Below, piece after piece: positions 47,560-59,939 of a stretch of 64,000 nt of DNA. This DNA comes from Gnetum montanum (Eukaryota; Streptophyta; Gnetopsida; Gnetales; Gnetaceae), in NCBI GenBank assembly GCA_015680685.1, contig MNCI01017947.1:280096-344095 (forward strand), read 5' to 3'. Position 1 is the stretch's first letter. Each line of letters begins with the position of its first letter. The translations under genes and the position numbers were made by a program. The notes under the pieces are model-generated. The model saw only the letters and a list, made by a program, of their open reading frames with translations. It had not been told where the DNA came from and ran no database searches.

Positions 47560-50060
47560 GGGGAAAACTAGAGATCCCAAATTAAGTTGAGCCAAAACCA
47601 TTGGAACTCAAGGCTCTACTAGCAACACTTGAATATTATTTTCTAAATAATCAGAAGTCAATCATAATCAATGTCAACCTAGACAAAGAACAAAAGAAGA
47701 AGGTATTGGAAGTAGTCAATAAATGGCCAACAAAATTTGTGTGGTCTTATGATAAGATCATATTTATTGATCCAAGAATTTGCCAACATCGGATATATAC
47801 TGATCCAATAATGAAACCACAACACCAACCGCAGAGAAGGCATAATTCCAAACTGAAGGGAGTAGTTAAGAAAAATTTGCAAAAATTTCTAAAGGCCATA
47901 TTCATATATCCCATTTTGGGTAAGGAATGGGTTAGTCCTTTGGTGATAGCTTCAAAGAAGGGAGGCAAGTGGTGAGTGTGCATCAACTTCTGATTATTGA
48001 ATTCTGCCACATTCAATGTTCATTTTCCTTTGCCATTTGTTGACTAAGTCCTAGATACTATTGTAGGACATGAGTATTATAGTTTTTTGGATGGGTATAA
48101 TGGATATAATCATATCTACATCACACTTGAGAACCAAAAGAAGACAACATTCACCAATCTATGGAGAACATTTTCCTACAAGCAAATGCCTTTCATCTTC
48201 TACAATACACCAGCCACCTTCCAGATACTTGTACTTAGTATCTTCTAGAAGAAAATAGGAAATGGTGTTGAGATATTCATGGATGATTTTTTAATGTACT
48301 AACTAGATTTTAAACAAGAACTAGATGGTTTCAAGCAAGTGTTGAAGAGATATGTAGAAACTAATCTTAAACTCAATTGGTAGAAAAGCCATCTCATGGT
48401 CTAGGATGGGATCATCTTAGGGCTCAAAATTTTATAGAAAGGAATTGAAGTAAATCTTGACAAAGTTTAAATCATCTAGAACATTAATCAAAGATCCCAA
48501 ACCATCAAGGATGTATGATCATTTTTAGGCCACATAGGATATTATAGAATGTTCATTGAAAACTTTTCCAAAATTTTAAAATCACTAGTCGAATTAACTA
48601 AGAAGGATGCATCCTTTCAATGGATGGAGCCATTGAAAAGGGCTTTGAAACTTTGAAATAGAAACTTATTGAGACACCAATCCTATGATATTCAAATTAG
48701 TTCAAGCCTTTTTGTATCATGACTGATGCTTCCAACTATGCACTTGAAAAGTTTAGACATTATGTGCTTGGATATCCAATCTTCATCCACACTTATCATA
48801 ACACCATCCATCTTCTTATGAACAAACCAATGGTTATTCCTAGAGTGATCCAATGGATCATTATCTTGCAAGAATTTGAAATAAAAATGATTGACAAGAA
48901 GGAAATTGAAAATGTTGTAGCTGATTACTTATCAAGACTTAAATGGGATTCCAAAGACCATACTAAAACTTTGTTATACTAATTCCTGATGAGAACCTAT
49001 TTACTAAAACCATGATGGCTATAGACTCCACAAGAGCATCATGGACAACTGATTATTTGAATTATCTAACAACACAAGAACTTCATGTTGAAAGGAGCAA
49101 GAAACAAAAAGAGCAATTCCTTCACAAGGTAAAATGATAGATGGAAATTAATGGAAATCTTTATAATATTTATGCAGATGGGTTAGTTTGGTGGTGTGTA
49201 CTAGAATGTGATCAACTATGGATCCTACAGGATGCACATTACAATCCATGTGATGGCCACTACACACAACACAGGACAACATTAAAATTGATGATGGTAG
49301 GCTATTTTTATCCTAACTTGTTTAGAGTGCCCACAATTTTGCATAATCTTGTGAAAGATGCCAAAAAGATGAATGAATTATGGCCAAAAATGAAGGGTTG
49401 TAGCATTGGATACAACCATTGGAACTATTCAATATATGGGGAATTGATTAAATGGGCCCCATCACACCAATGTCAAATGGGAAAGCCTATATAATTGTAA
49501 CTAGGGATTAATACACTAAGTGGGTAGAGGCAACAATAATAAAAGATTCTATGACAAAAATAGCTACCAAGGTTTTTTAGCAACATATGATGAACAGGTT
49601 TGGAGTGCCACAAGTGCTCATTTCTTATAATGGAACTTACTTCACCGTTGCTACTTTGAAAAATCTCATGCAATAGTTGGGGTCAACCATAAGATGATCA
49701 GACCATATCATCCCAAGCCAATTTTCAAGGCGAAGTGACTAACCATGAAATCACTAAAATATTGACTAGGATAGTTAGTAGACTTAGGAAGGATTAGAGC
49801 ATTAAACTAAATGATGCTTTATGGGCCTATGGAATAACCTGGAAATTGCCTATATATTATTCACCCTATGAACTCATATATGATAAGCTAGCTACATTAC
49901 CAATCCAAGTAGAGCTTCCACTCTAATTACTACTAGCCAACTTGAGCCTTGCCTAATGAGTGCACCTAATGAATCTCAATCTATTAGAAGAGAATAGGTT
50001 AGTAGCACTCATGAGCAATGAGATCCATAAGCTCTACTACAAACAAAGTCATGATGCTCG
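47560..50060 (+). pseudogene. pol: pol: RT, RNase H and integrase (element A)
   Basis: The N-terminal linker (47601-47975) has PKPLELKALLATLEYYFLNN and RICQHRIYTDP, Athila-like signatures before RT. RT continues with VGHEYYSFLDGYNGYN near 48060, and MPFIFYNTPATFQ near 48190. An intact FMDDF catalytic box is at 48276-48290, then LKRYVETNLKLNW. RNase H ends at about 48940 with FLMNKPMVIPR and VVADYLSRLK (well kept). Integrase (49141-50060) has HYNPCDGHYTQHRTTLKL, but the second Cys pair is lost. The second catalytic Asp is Tyr in VLISYNGTYF. YHPKPIFKAK replaces YHPQ-type sequence. So RT keeps its key box while integrase is dead. Confidence 0.85.
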
Positions 50061-51569
50061 TATCAAATAAGTATTAATATGACCAAGTGACAAGGTCCTC
50101 TATAATAACCCCACTCATGTTCAATAAAAGACTAAGTTTCAAACACTTTAGGAGGGATCCTATATTTTTTAGGCCACTTACCCTTTATGTTTCATGCATA
50201 TTCATTACTCATCCAGCCCACATAAGCTTATACTAGTCAATATCTAGTAGGTTAAACCTTTCCACCAATATCCCAATTCCACTAAAGATTCCAACCAACC
50301 TATCCAAATGTCCTCAACTTGTTCCTTATTTCAATTGACCAATCTTGACCCTAGTCATGGGATGTCCATCTAGACACATAGGTACTTTTCTGATTTTTCA
50401 TTTTCACTTTCTTTTTACTTTTCTATTTCTTAATACATTTTTTCCATTCTTTTATACTTTTCAACTTTTTTCTAATCTCTTGATTCTTTAACTTTTTCCA
50501 ATTCTTTGATGATTTTTAATTCTTTTCAGCTTTTCATTCTCAAAATATTTTATAATTTTTACACTTTTTCATACCTTGTTCTCATTTTACTTGTATATAT
50601 GTTTGTGAATTGTTAATAAAACACCAAGAATAAGGCAAAATGTAGTCCAATAAGGTGAATATTTTCCTATGTTATCAAGTCATAAGGGATTGATTATTTA
50701 TATAGTGAGACCACAAAATCCATCCACTCATTTCAACAATAAGAGGTTTTTACCATGGCCATAATGATATTCTTTTCCTAATAAAACTGAAAATAAACCT
50801 ACAATCATTATGCCTAAACAAAAAAGTGAAGAACCAAGTGAGAATGTGAAGGGTGTGACATCAAGGAAATTTGTGGAATCTCTTGGATCATTGATATATG
50901 ATCTATCATGTTGCTAAGGTTGTAATACTATACTTATAGATCTAACAAAAAATGGGACTAAGAGTACAATAAGTGCTACCTTACCATGTCATTGAAAAGA
51001 CATGTTATCCATGCCTAAAGGTAGTCCTTTGGTAAGGATGACATAAATAAAAAAATAAACTACATGCACAAAATAAATTTCTAGGATTCCACTAGAAAGA
51101 CATGTTACCCATGCTTGAAGGTACACAGCTTCTCAAGAATTTCAAAAAATAATATCACATGCAATGAATAAACTTCTTCCTTGGATAGAACACCAAGTGA
51201 TGATACTCCTTGCAACAATAATAGTCTTATGATTGTAAATTTGAGAGGTAAAGTAATGTGATGTCACTAGGAAGTGGTATGGACTTGGTTTGAATCTTGG
51301 ATAGAAAGGCTAATGATTACTTTAACCACTAATACAATGTAATGATTCATTATGCCTATGGTAAGACACCTCACATCTTGATTTCTGCAATCCCTTCTCA
51401 ATCCATCTCATCTCACAGTACAATTGATCATAACTTATGATTTTGAATAATATAGCAATATTTTCCCAACCTAGTGATACTAACATGTGTGTTTTGCTAA
51501 ACAGGTATGCTTTACATTGAACTCCTTGAGTGCCTAAGGACATTTTTAGGCATGGTTATACAAGGGCAT
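50061..51569 (+). other. Pol tail and shortened post-pol spacer (element A)
   Basis: A polypurine-like motif (AGTCATGGGATGTCC, 50353-50367) follows integrase. The next 1.2 kb aligns loosely with B 58430-59340 (T-rich stretch, GTGACATCAAGGAAATTTG, AAAAGACATGTTATCCATGCC). It then meets the LTR at 51570. The internal promoter and third ORF present in B are absent. No clear polypurine tract precedes the LTR; only CAAGGGCAT is there. Confidence 0.6.
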
Positions 51570-52160
51570 TGATGAATGATGCATCATTGGGCTGCATTAA
51601 TGGGATGTTGTGAAACCCTATCAATGGGATCCCATCGACGTAGGGTTTTTCCCATTGATGGGACCTCATTGATGTGGCATCCTATCATCACCTATAAATG
51701 TGTGCCTACCCACAACATTTATGGTACTTCTTCCATTAGTTGTAGCGAAGCTCTTGCAGTTTGTTTTCTCTAAACTTAGAATATTTTCTGAGTGCCCATA
51801 GTAGAAGTCAAAAGAGTGTACAAATCTTTGTTCAAGCACTAATGTACCTGAGCACCTCAATGTGAATGATAATAAAGATAAGCTTTTCTAATTAAACCTT
51901 ATAGCACTTGGACTAGATTAATTGTTTTCTTTATGAATTTATTATTCATGCACTTTACTTCAATGAATTTTAATTAAGTATTTAATATCAATTAAATATT
52001 GAACATAAGTATAGCCACTTCAAGTATACATTACACTTGGTAACCCAGTAGCACTATAACATGTTTAGGATGTGTACGGAAAGTGGGAATGGATGCTTAT
52101 GTTAGGATTAGTTAAAAATTAGCTAGTATTAGATTAATTAAGCATTTAATTAGCTTATTC
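51570..52160 (+). repeat. LTR shared by elements A and B, 3' end truncated
   Basis: It starts TGATGAATGATGCATC. The U3 carries the palindrome ATGGGATCCCAT (51624-51635) and a TATA box (51693-51699). AATAAAGAT lies near 51868. It then runs through R/U5 sequence to about 52160 but lacks the last 300 bp or so and the primer site, passing directly into the leader of element B. Confidence 0.75.
51693..51699 (+). promoter_or_regulatory. TATA box of the shared LTR
   Basis: TATAAAT in the context CACCTATAAATGTG, after U3 phrases like CTATCAATGGGATCCCATCG. Confidence 0.65.
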
Positions 52161-52242
52161 AACATTATTGTGATGAACCCTAAATTCATAATCATTAGAA
52201 TAATAATAATAGTAAAAGCACACTATTTTCTTATAATCCAAA

Positions 52243-54880
52243 ATGTCTTCTCATAAGGTTGATTCTCCACTACTATTTGAGCATACATCCAATTAGTAAA
52301 GGTGCAAAGGGTAAAAACCACCAATGCTCTAACAATGTAGAGTGGTATATACTCATCCTGATGAGTATGTGCTAGACTTCACCTTCATCCTACATTAGGA
52401 TGAATAGCCATGATGGAGGGACAAGGAGGGAAACATTGTATTGTCACCAAATTGATCAGATCCTATGATGCTATTCCAAACTCTTATGAGGTTAGGCATC
52501 TAAGGGCTTAATGTTGAATACATTGTGCAAGACCATGACTACTAGGACTATCATCCCACTAAAGTACAATGTAAGAAGGATCAACAATAGGAGATGTACT
52601 ACAAAGCATCGGAGGGGAATAATGCAATAACCCCTTGTTCTTACTAGGTAAAAAAGAAAGTGAGGATTCCTTTTCTTAGGATTTTCAATTTACTAACTCT
52701 TCTAACCTTGGTTTTGACAAAGGAGACTTGAACTAGAACTTACAATCCACTATAAATAATCTTGGTTAGGGCAAGAATGGGTTCCATGATCATGGGGGCT
52801 CCTAAGGTAGGAGTCATGACAGGAATGAGGACAAGCATCACAATGGTGGTAAATATGATGATTGTGATAGTGACTAAAGTAAAGGGGTGGTAGGCATCAT
52901 GATGATGCCAGTCCTCCTTCCTCTTCACCTTTGACATCCTCTTCCTCCTCCTCTAGTTCTGATCAAAGTTGTAAAGGATGTGACCATCATGAAGGTGACC
53001 AACGAGATAGAGATGATTGTAGGGCCTACTAGACTAGTAGAGACTAGGGGCATAGATATTCAAGGGAGGCCCACCACCATGAAAGAAGGGATAGAAAAGG
53101 ACATCATGGCCATCATAGAGGCTATGATCATGATGAGCCTTTGCTTGCAACAAGGAACATGCTAAACATTGCAAAGGAAATGAGAATCCCAACAAGTCAT
53201 GTGAAAGATAGTAGAATCAAGCAGTTGGATATGGACAATATTCCCAAGTTCAAAGGGGGATACAACTCAAATCTAAAAATTCATCTTCAAGCCTTTCACA
53301 ATTCTTGTTCCTTACAAAATGTTGAAAAAAATGGAAAAAGTTAAAGCTATTCCCAAGGATACTTATTAAGGAGGTTGAAAACTAATACCAATCCTTAGAA
53401 CTAGAATCAATCAGATGTTAAAGTACAATGCTTGAAATCTTCAATGACAAGTATCAAATGTACTCCTGAATGTCCAATCCAAGAAATCAGATCCAAGGAT
53501 GGAAATAAGAAACACATGAACCCTTGGACATAGCCATGGGTAGGTGCTATTCTCTCTTACTCCGATGTCCTAACCATGATTATTCTCAAAGGAGGTAGCT
53601 CTACCATATCATAGATGGGCTCTGAATCAAAACAAGGAGAACTCTTAGGGTTTATGCCCAAGGGAGACTTTTAGAACTTAGATCCTAGTTGATAGAGCAA
53701 GTTGCCAAAGAAGAAGTATAGCTAAGAAAAATTGAAAGTGTGAAACAGTATAACTGGGATCCTTCCATCTACAAAAGGGAGGTCTGATTCTATGACAACA
53801 AGAAGGAGGCATGACTTGATGACTTGATGTAATGCAAGACCTTGCCAATTCAAAAAAAAATTTCTGCAATTTTGGATAAGGTAGAAAAAATGTGGGACTC
53901 TGTGGATGAAAAGTTCCAAACTACTTTGAAAATAATAAAGGAATCCGAAGAGCAAAGTAGTGATCAAGATTGTAGGAGAAGGAAGAAAGTTGAACATGCC
54001 CACCAAAAGGGTAAGGGAAACGTTGTTGCAATAGAGGAGGTTATGGACTTCGAATTAGATTATGATGGTGGATGTGACATTTGAAAATACAAACATCCTA
54101 AAGGATGTTGTTCCATTATGTCACACTTGTAAGAGTCTAGGGTGTACCCTCTAAATCCTAGATTGGCAAGAAGGAAAGCATCCAAAAGGTTGCCTTGAGG
54201 TCAAGGCAACCCCAAGTAGTTCCATCAACAACAAGCCTACTATCCAAGTGGAGCTCCATCATGATCTTATGAGCAATATCATCAATGTTAACATCCATAG
54301 TTGTGGAGGATGCCACCACCAAGGCAGTAGTACCCTTACTAGTAGCTTGATCCATATGGGTATTATGTTTAGCAACCCATTTATCCGCATGACTCTTCCA
54401 ACCACACATCATTCCAATAGCACTACTATCCTTTTGAATATTACAAAGCGTAATCTCTAGGAAGTGAATCCCCATTTCCTCATTACCCTCCTCATCCTTT
54501 TGCACATGTCCCTCTACCATCAACTCAATTACCACCTACTCCATCAATGCAAGGTAAAATTCTAGTCTAGTCACAGCAATGTAATGCCACCAAGGCTATT
54601 AACTTATAGCTAGATCCTCACCTAAGTGGTCTAGAAAAAAATCCATAAAAACATCATTCTTCTAAACCAACAGTCCTACAAAGTCCTTGTAGACATATGT
54701 GACTAATAGTCCTACTTTTCCCTCATCGATTGCATCTACATCATTCAAGACTCTTTCAAACCAAATGTCTCCCAAAGTGCATACTATCATGTTATCCATG
54801 CCGTAACTAATTAGATTAAGGTTGGTCACCTTCCCATAAAAAGATCTGATCCTAGGAGTCCCCTCATTTATTTGTAAATT
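52243..54880 (+). pseudogene. gag: gag (element B)
   Basis: The start at 52243 (ATGTCTTCTCATAAG) matches the start of the element 1 gag. The conserved VVYTHPDEYVLDFTFILH lies at about 52345-52400. The capsid-like core at 53200-53460 has DMDNIPKFKGGYNSNLKIHL and QAFHNSCSLQNVEKN. The helix-rich segment at 53842-54084 has ILDKVEKMWDSVDEKFQTTL and an acidic end (ELDYDGGCDI). The C-terminal part has P/Q/H-rich broken frames. No CCHC knuckle is seen, although the C-rich remnant near 54070-54130 might be one. Many TAG stops are present. Confidence 0.78.
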
Positions 54881-54889
54881 GGTAAGCAT

Positions 54890-55300
54890 GAGTCTGCCAA
54901 GGTTCTTCTGGATTCAAGTTCTAGTGTAAATTTGATTTCTCATTAGATGTACAAGCCTAAAACCTACCTCCACTCAAGAAGAGCAACATTAATAGTATGT
55001 TGGTAGATTATTCTATTACTATTCCGTTTGGATCGGTTGAGGACATTGTGACCACCATTTATGGATGATCCTATCTTGCTAACTTCTTGATGATCCGTGT
55101 TAATAACTGCAAGGGGAACTTCCCAATCATCATGGGAAGGGCTTCGTTAAGCACCATTGATACATTATTGGGAGACCTCTCCTTAAAGATTTCCAAGAAA
55201 AATGAATTTGAAAAGATTTAGAAAAAACATGTTCCATGCATTACATATAGTGACACAGGGTGCAACTATGTGCAGAAACTATGGTTCATGAAAAGTACAA
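54890..55300 (+). pseudogene. Aspartic protease (element B)
   Basis: LLDSSSSVNLIS at about 54906-54942 has the catalytic Asp with DSS in place of DSG. The following frames include DYSITIPFGSVEDIVTTIYG and NCKGNFPIIMGRA near 55095-55145. Confidence 0.75.
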
Positions 55301-55419
55301 ACATCACAGCATGCAGGTAGTGTGCATATGTGTCTAAAATCCAAAGGTGCATGTACACAACAGCTACAAAGTAAGAGGACACCCAGTGGCTAATAGTTGA
55401 CCCTGATAGTAGCTCAACA

Positions 55420-58060
55420 ATATGCATGGAACCAACTAAAATCTTAAAGCATGCCTACATCGAAGGCATGGATGAACTAGATCAAGTTCATCATCAACTC
55501 TCTGATGATGAGCCTAATGACACCAATTGGGAAGAGTTGAAAATTCCTAAGAGCTTTAAAAAAGAGCCCCTAGAGTTGAAAACTCTACTTGCTAACATGG
55601 AATATGCTTTTTTGAATAATGAAAAGCTAATGATAATCAATGCCAATCTTGCTCCTGAGAAAAAAGAGAAGCTATGGAAGGTGGTCAAAAAATGGCCAAT
55701 AGCCTTCACCTAGTCATATCATGAACTGATTGGAATTAATCCATGGATATGTTAACACTGAATCTATATAAATTCCTCCATTAAATCAAAGAGGCAATCA
55801 CAGTAGTGGTTGAACCCTAAACTAAAGCATATCATCAAAGAGCATATTGAATAACTCAAGGTGATATTCATCTATTCCATTGCAAATAGTGAGTGGGTTA
55901 GCCCATTTGTGATAGTGTCAAAGACAGGTGACTAGTGGAGGATTTATATTAACTTCAGGATATTAAACATGGTGACCTACAAACATCATTTTCTATTTCC
56001 ATTTGTGGACCAGGTATTGAACACCATCACTAGGCATTACTATTACAAATTTCTAAATGGTTATAGTGGCTATAACCAAATCTAGATCACGTTGGAAGAT
56101 CAGGCCAAAACTACATTTATAAGTCCCTGGAGGACTTTTGCATACAGAAAGATGCCATTTAGTTTGTGCAATATCCCTAAAACATTCCAATGCCTTGTCC
56201 TTAGTATCTTTTACTAGAAGATCAGTAGCAAGATGGAAGTATTCATGAATTACTTCTCCATTTATGGAGGTACATTCAAGTAAGCCCTAGACTGCCTTAA
56301 GCAAGTGCTAAAAAGATGTGTAGAGACCAACCTTCAAATCAATTAGAAAAAAAGCCATCTAATGGTCAAAGAGAGCATTGTCTTGGGGCATAAAATATCA
56401 CAAGTAGGGATTGAGGTGGACATTGAGAAAATAATGGTCATCTAAGGAATTACCCACCATCCAAAAATTATTAGTGATGTTTAGTCATTCCTTGATCACA
56501 TTGGCTACTATTGATGCTTCATAAAAAATTTCTCTAAGATTGCCAAATCATTAGTAAAGCTTGCAAAGAAGGATGCTTCATCCTTTTGGACCAAGAAATA
56601 AGAGAATGCATTTCAACAAGTCAAGAAAAAGCTCTTAGAAACCCCAATTCTACAAGCACCTAATTGGTCCAAACCAATTCATATCATGATGAATGCTCAA
56701 TTATGCTTTGGAAGCTATGCTCACATAGTTGGATGATTAGAAATGTCCTTACTATATCCATTATATGAGTCAAAGAATTGTGGATGCACAACTAAATAAC
56801 ACCATAAGAAGGAAATAATTGATGGTGATGGTGTATACCTTGGAGAAATTTACGTACTATGAACTTGGGTACAAGGTGTTCATGCACACAGGCCATAGTG
56901 TAATCTAGTTTCTGATGAACAAATTAATAGTAAACCCCTATGTCATATAGTGGTTGGTGATCCTACAAGAATTTAATCTTATAATGGTAGATCAAAAGGG
57001 AACTAAGAACATGGTCACTAACCACTTGTCTTGATTGAGATGGGACAACAAACATGAGGAGAGACCACTTTCTAACCAATTTCTTGATGAACTTATCTTT
57101 GTTGATGCTCTAAATGAATAAGTGCCCATCGAGCCTAATTGGTACGATGGCATCCTTACCTACCTTCTCACTCAAGAGATGCCACTAGAGCTAGATAACA
57201 AGAAATAGTAATTTCTTTATCAAACGAAACACTTCATGGAGATTAAAGGACACCTTTACAAGGTGTGTGCTAATGTCCTAGTTCGTTGGTATGTTCCTGA
57301 TGCTGACCAACTATGCATCCTCCAGGATGCTCATGATGGCCCTTGTGGAGGCCACTATGATGGGAGATGCATGATCATTAAGATCCTGATGGTAATGTAT
57401 TATTGGCCAACACTCTTTAGAGATGTCCACCACTTTATCCACTCTTGTGATTACTACCAATGTGATGGTGGGATGATTGCTCATATGGATGGACCTCAGC
57501 AGTGGATGTAATCACTATAATCCTTTAACATCTAGGGCATTGACTCCATGGGTCACATCACACCCATGTCAAATGGAAAGGCATACATCATAGTCATTGT
57601 TGACTATTGTACAAAATGGGCAAAAGTAGCAACCATCAACAATTGTACATCTTTTACAGCTACTTGATTTGTATAACAAAATGTTGTAAATAGGTTTGGG
57701 GTTTCACATGCAGTGATTTTTGATAATGGTACTTATTTTATAGGTACCACATTTCAAAAACTCATGCAATGCTTGGAGGTAGAACATAAATTAACAACAC
57801 CTTACCATCCCCAAGCCAATGATCAAGTTGAGGTTATGAATAGGAAAATCACTAAGATCTTAACAAGAACAATTACCAAATATAGGAGAGACTAGAGCAC
57901 TAAACTTAATGATGCCCTTTAGGCTTGCCACTCAACCTGGAAACTCCCTATAGGCTACTCTCCTTATGAGCTAGTGTACGGAAAACTGCTAACTCTTCCT
58001 ATTCAATCTAAGTTTCATACACTTTCAACAACTTGCAACCTTGACCTTGACCTTAGCCTA
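55420..58060 (+). pseudogene. pol: pol: RT, RNase H and integrase (element B)
   Basis: The N-terminal linker at 55426-55713 is open and has EPLELKTLLANMEYAFLNNE. RT: FPFVDQVLNTITRHYYYKFL, GYSGYNQI, DQAKTTF, FAYRKMPFSLCNIPKTFQ. The catalytic box is changed to FMNYF (about 56242-56256), then LKRCVETNLQINW and ESIVLGHKIS follow. RNase H ends near 57040 (FLMNKLIVNP). Integrase: the zinc-binding HDGPCGGHY and HSCDYYQC are intact at 57330-57465. All three catalytic acids remain: Asp in IVIVDYCTKWA (about 57600), Asp in VIFDNGTYF (about 57720) and Glu in NDQVEVMNRK (about 57830), with 35 residues between the last two. C-terminal GYSPYELVYGKLLTLPIQ follows. Stops still break the frame, so it is not functional. 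Confidence 0.87.
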
Positions 58061-58460
58061 GCACAGAAAGAAATATTGATAAATCTTAATGTGCTATATG
58101 AGAATTAATTAGTGACCTTATCCTTAAATGAAGTGCACAAGGCATTCAATAAGAAACGACATGACCTTAGAATTAGGAAGGTAAAACTTTAACTAGGAGA
58201 TAAGGTCTTATACTGGAATCCCACACATGCACCTTAATAAACTAAGTTTCAAACATTATGGGAAGGGTCTTACATAATCTAAGAAACCTTTTCCTCTAGG
58301 GCCATGTCGATATACAAACCTAAGAGCCTAAACAAAAGGCTATTACTCAGCCTTCAATAGATAAATCCTGTCCATAAGCATAAGAGAGCCAATGATCATA
58401 ACACCTCCCCGGATGGATAGCCTCGCTTAATATTTTGGATCTTCTCTGTTCAACTCAATC
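58061..58460 (+). pseudogene. Integrase C-terminal tail (element B)
   Basis: A broken frame shows EVHKAFNKKRHDLRIRKVKL, GDKVLYWNPTHA and TKFQTLWEGSY, the usual C-terminal DNA-binding region of gypsy integrase. No chromodomain is seen, in line with an Athila-type element. Confidence 0.65.
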
Positions 58461-58473
58461 ATGGGGGAGATGG
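58461..58473 (+). promoter_or_regulatory. Internal polypurine-like motif (element B)
   Basis: ATGGGGGAGATGG at the end of pol, preceded by ACTCAATC. It aligns with the copies in elements 1 and 2 and echoes the LTR-adjacent tract (AGTCATGGGGGTATGATGG). Confidence 0.6.
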
Positions 58474-59939
58474 TCATTCATGCTAATCAATCAAAGTAGC
58501 TCTTCAATTTTCAATTATTTCTTATTTTTCACATTTTTTACACCATCTTTAGTACACTTTATCTTTCTTGAATATTTTATAATTTCTTTTATATATCTTA
58601 CTCTATTGTGGTTTGTGTTTTTCTTATATTTTTTTTCTTTTCCTTTATTGCCAATAAGACACACTATTTTTGTAGCTACTATTGATGGTGGTTTGTGCTT
58701 CATGTTTTTGATTACTAATGTCTAGATTTTCTCTTTGAATTTTGGTATTAATAACTAAGACATGATTTCTTTTTCATGGAATAGGTAGTGAATCCATGTC
58801 ATCCACCCATCCATGAATCTTTATGGTGTTCCTTGTTTTGGAAATATGAGGTCCCTTCCTTAATAAAACATTTAACAAACTTGTGACTTTGGTAGTTTTC
58901 AAACTTGGGAAGGACTAAAAGAATTGACAAGGATGTGACTTCAAGGGGATTTGATGCTCTTTCTACTTGCCTACCCTCTTGAGTGCATGAGTGTTTTCAT
59001 GAATTTCTTACTATTCTATTGTTGATCAATAACAAGAAGTTAAAGTCTTTACATGATGTCGATACTATCCAAAAATCATAAAAATATAAAATACAAAATA
59101 AATAACAAAAAAAAAATAATGGGAATTCAAGGCACACACCTTAGACTCAATAACAGGCTACAAGCACTAGTTATGGAACTAGAAAGATATGTTATTCATG
59201 CCTCAAGGTCCCCTCTAACTAAGGCCCATTCCACTTCCTACTTCTCTTTTCTTCTCTTAAGGGAGTGGAAATTAATCTATGAGAGCATTCTTGTGTCTTG
59301 AGGGGGTGGGATGATCTTAGAGTGTTGATTCAAAGTCACTAGAAGTGGTTGGTTTTGGTCTAGACTAAGGATGGACTTTATTTGATCATTTAATCATAAA
59401 ATTCATAAGGGACTTCATGTGACCATAATAATTAACTCCATTCCACTCTCCTTATCATCCATTGATGTTTTTCATAATTTACCTCACTACCAATTTTTCA
59501 TGTTTTGTTCAATGTCTTAGTGTGATATGTCAAAATTCTTAGGTAGATTCTTCTGGGATTAGGTACTTCAATTTTCATAACCATTAATCAACTGTAGGGC
59601 CCACAGACTCCTTAGTCTGAATATATTCAAGGGAAACAAGGGCATGAGCCTACTTTGGGAAGGACCCACTTGCATTTCTCTTGGTTGGGATAGTTATGTC
59701 CCTTACTCTTAGCCATTTGCATGATCAAATCCTTCTACATTCACCATCGATTGCATCCAATTATGCACTTCTTTATGGTCTTTCTCCTTCAATTCATTCT
59801 CCAACTTAAAACTCATTTTTATGCATAATATATCCCTCTTTAAGCATTTCAACATGTTCACAACTTTTCTGGCTCTCTGAGAACATGAAGTTTATGCTCT
59901 AACTCAATCTAATTCTCATATTTTTCAAGTGTGAAAAAT
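58474..59939 (+). other. Post-pol noncoding spacer (element B)
   Basis: No coding frame; the T-rich first part gives only hydrophobic low-complexity frames on either strand. Blocks conserved with elements 1 and 2 lie at about 59160-59225 (GTTATGGAACTAGAAAGATA, CCTCTAACTAAGG) and 59640-59690 (GGGCATGAGCCTACTTTGGG, GGACCCACTTGCAT). Confidence 0.6.

Larger units (their letters stand above)
43305..52160 (+). mobile_element. Element A: family 2 Athila-like Ty3/gypsy, lacking the third ORF
   Basis: On the plus strand the order is 5' LTR (43305-44187), decayed tRNA-Asp primer site, gag, protease, RT, RNase H, integrase, a shortened post-pol spacer, and an LTR at 51570 that also serves as the 5' LTR of element B. 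No third ORF lies between pol and that LTR. The element inserted into a LINE RT. No target duplication can be tested, because the right end of the tandem is not in the window. Confidence 0.85.

Noticed and set aside
54158-54535. A 125-codon minus-strand frame
   Set aside because: It is antisense to the C-terminal part of the element B gag and has no independent support.
58435-58725. A hydrophobic 96-codon frame after pol in element B, possibly an Env-like membrane protein
   Set aside because: The aligned spacers in elements 1 and 2 have no matching frame, and the sequence is T-rich low complexity.
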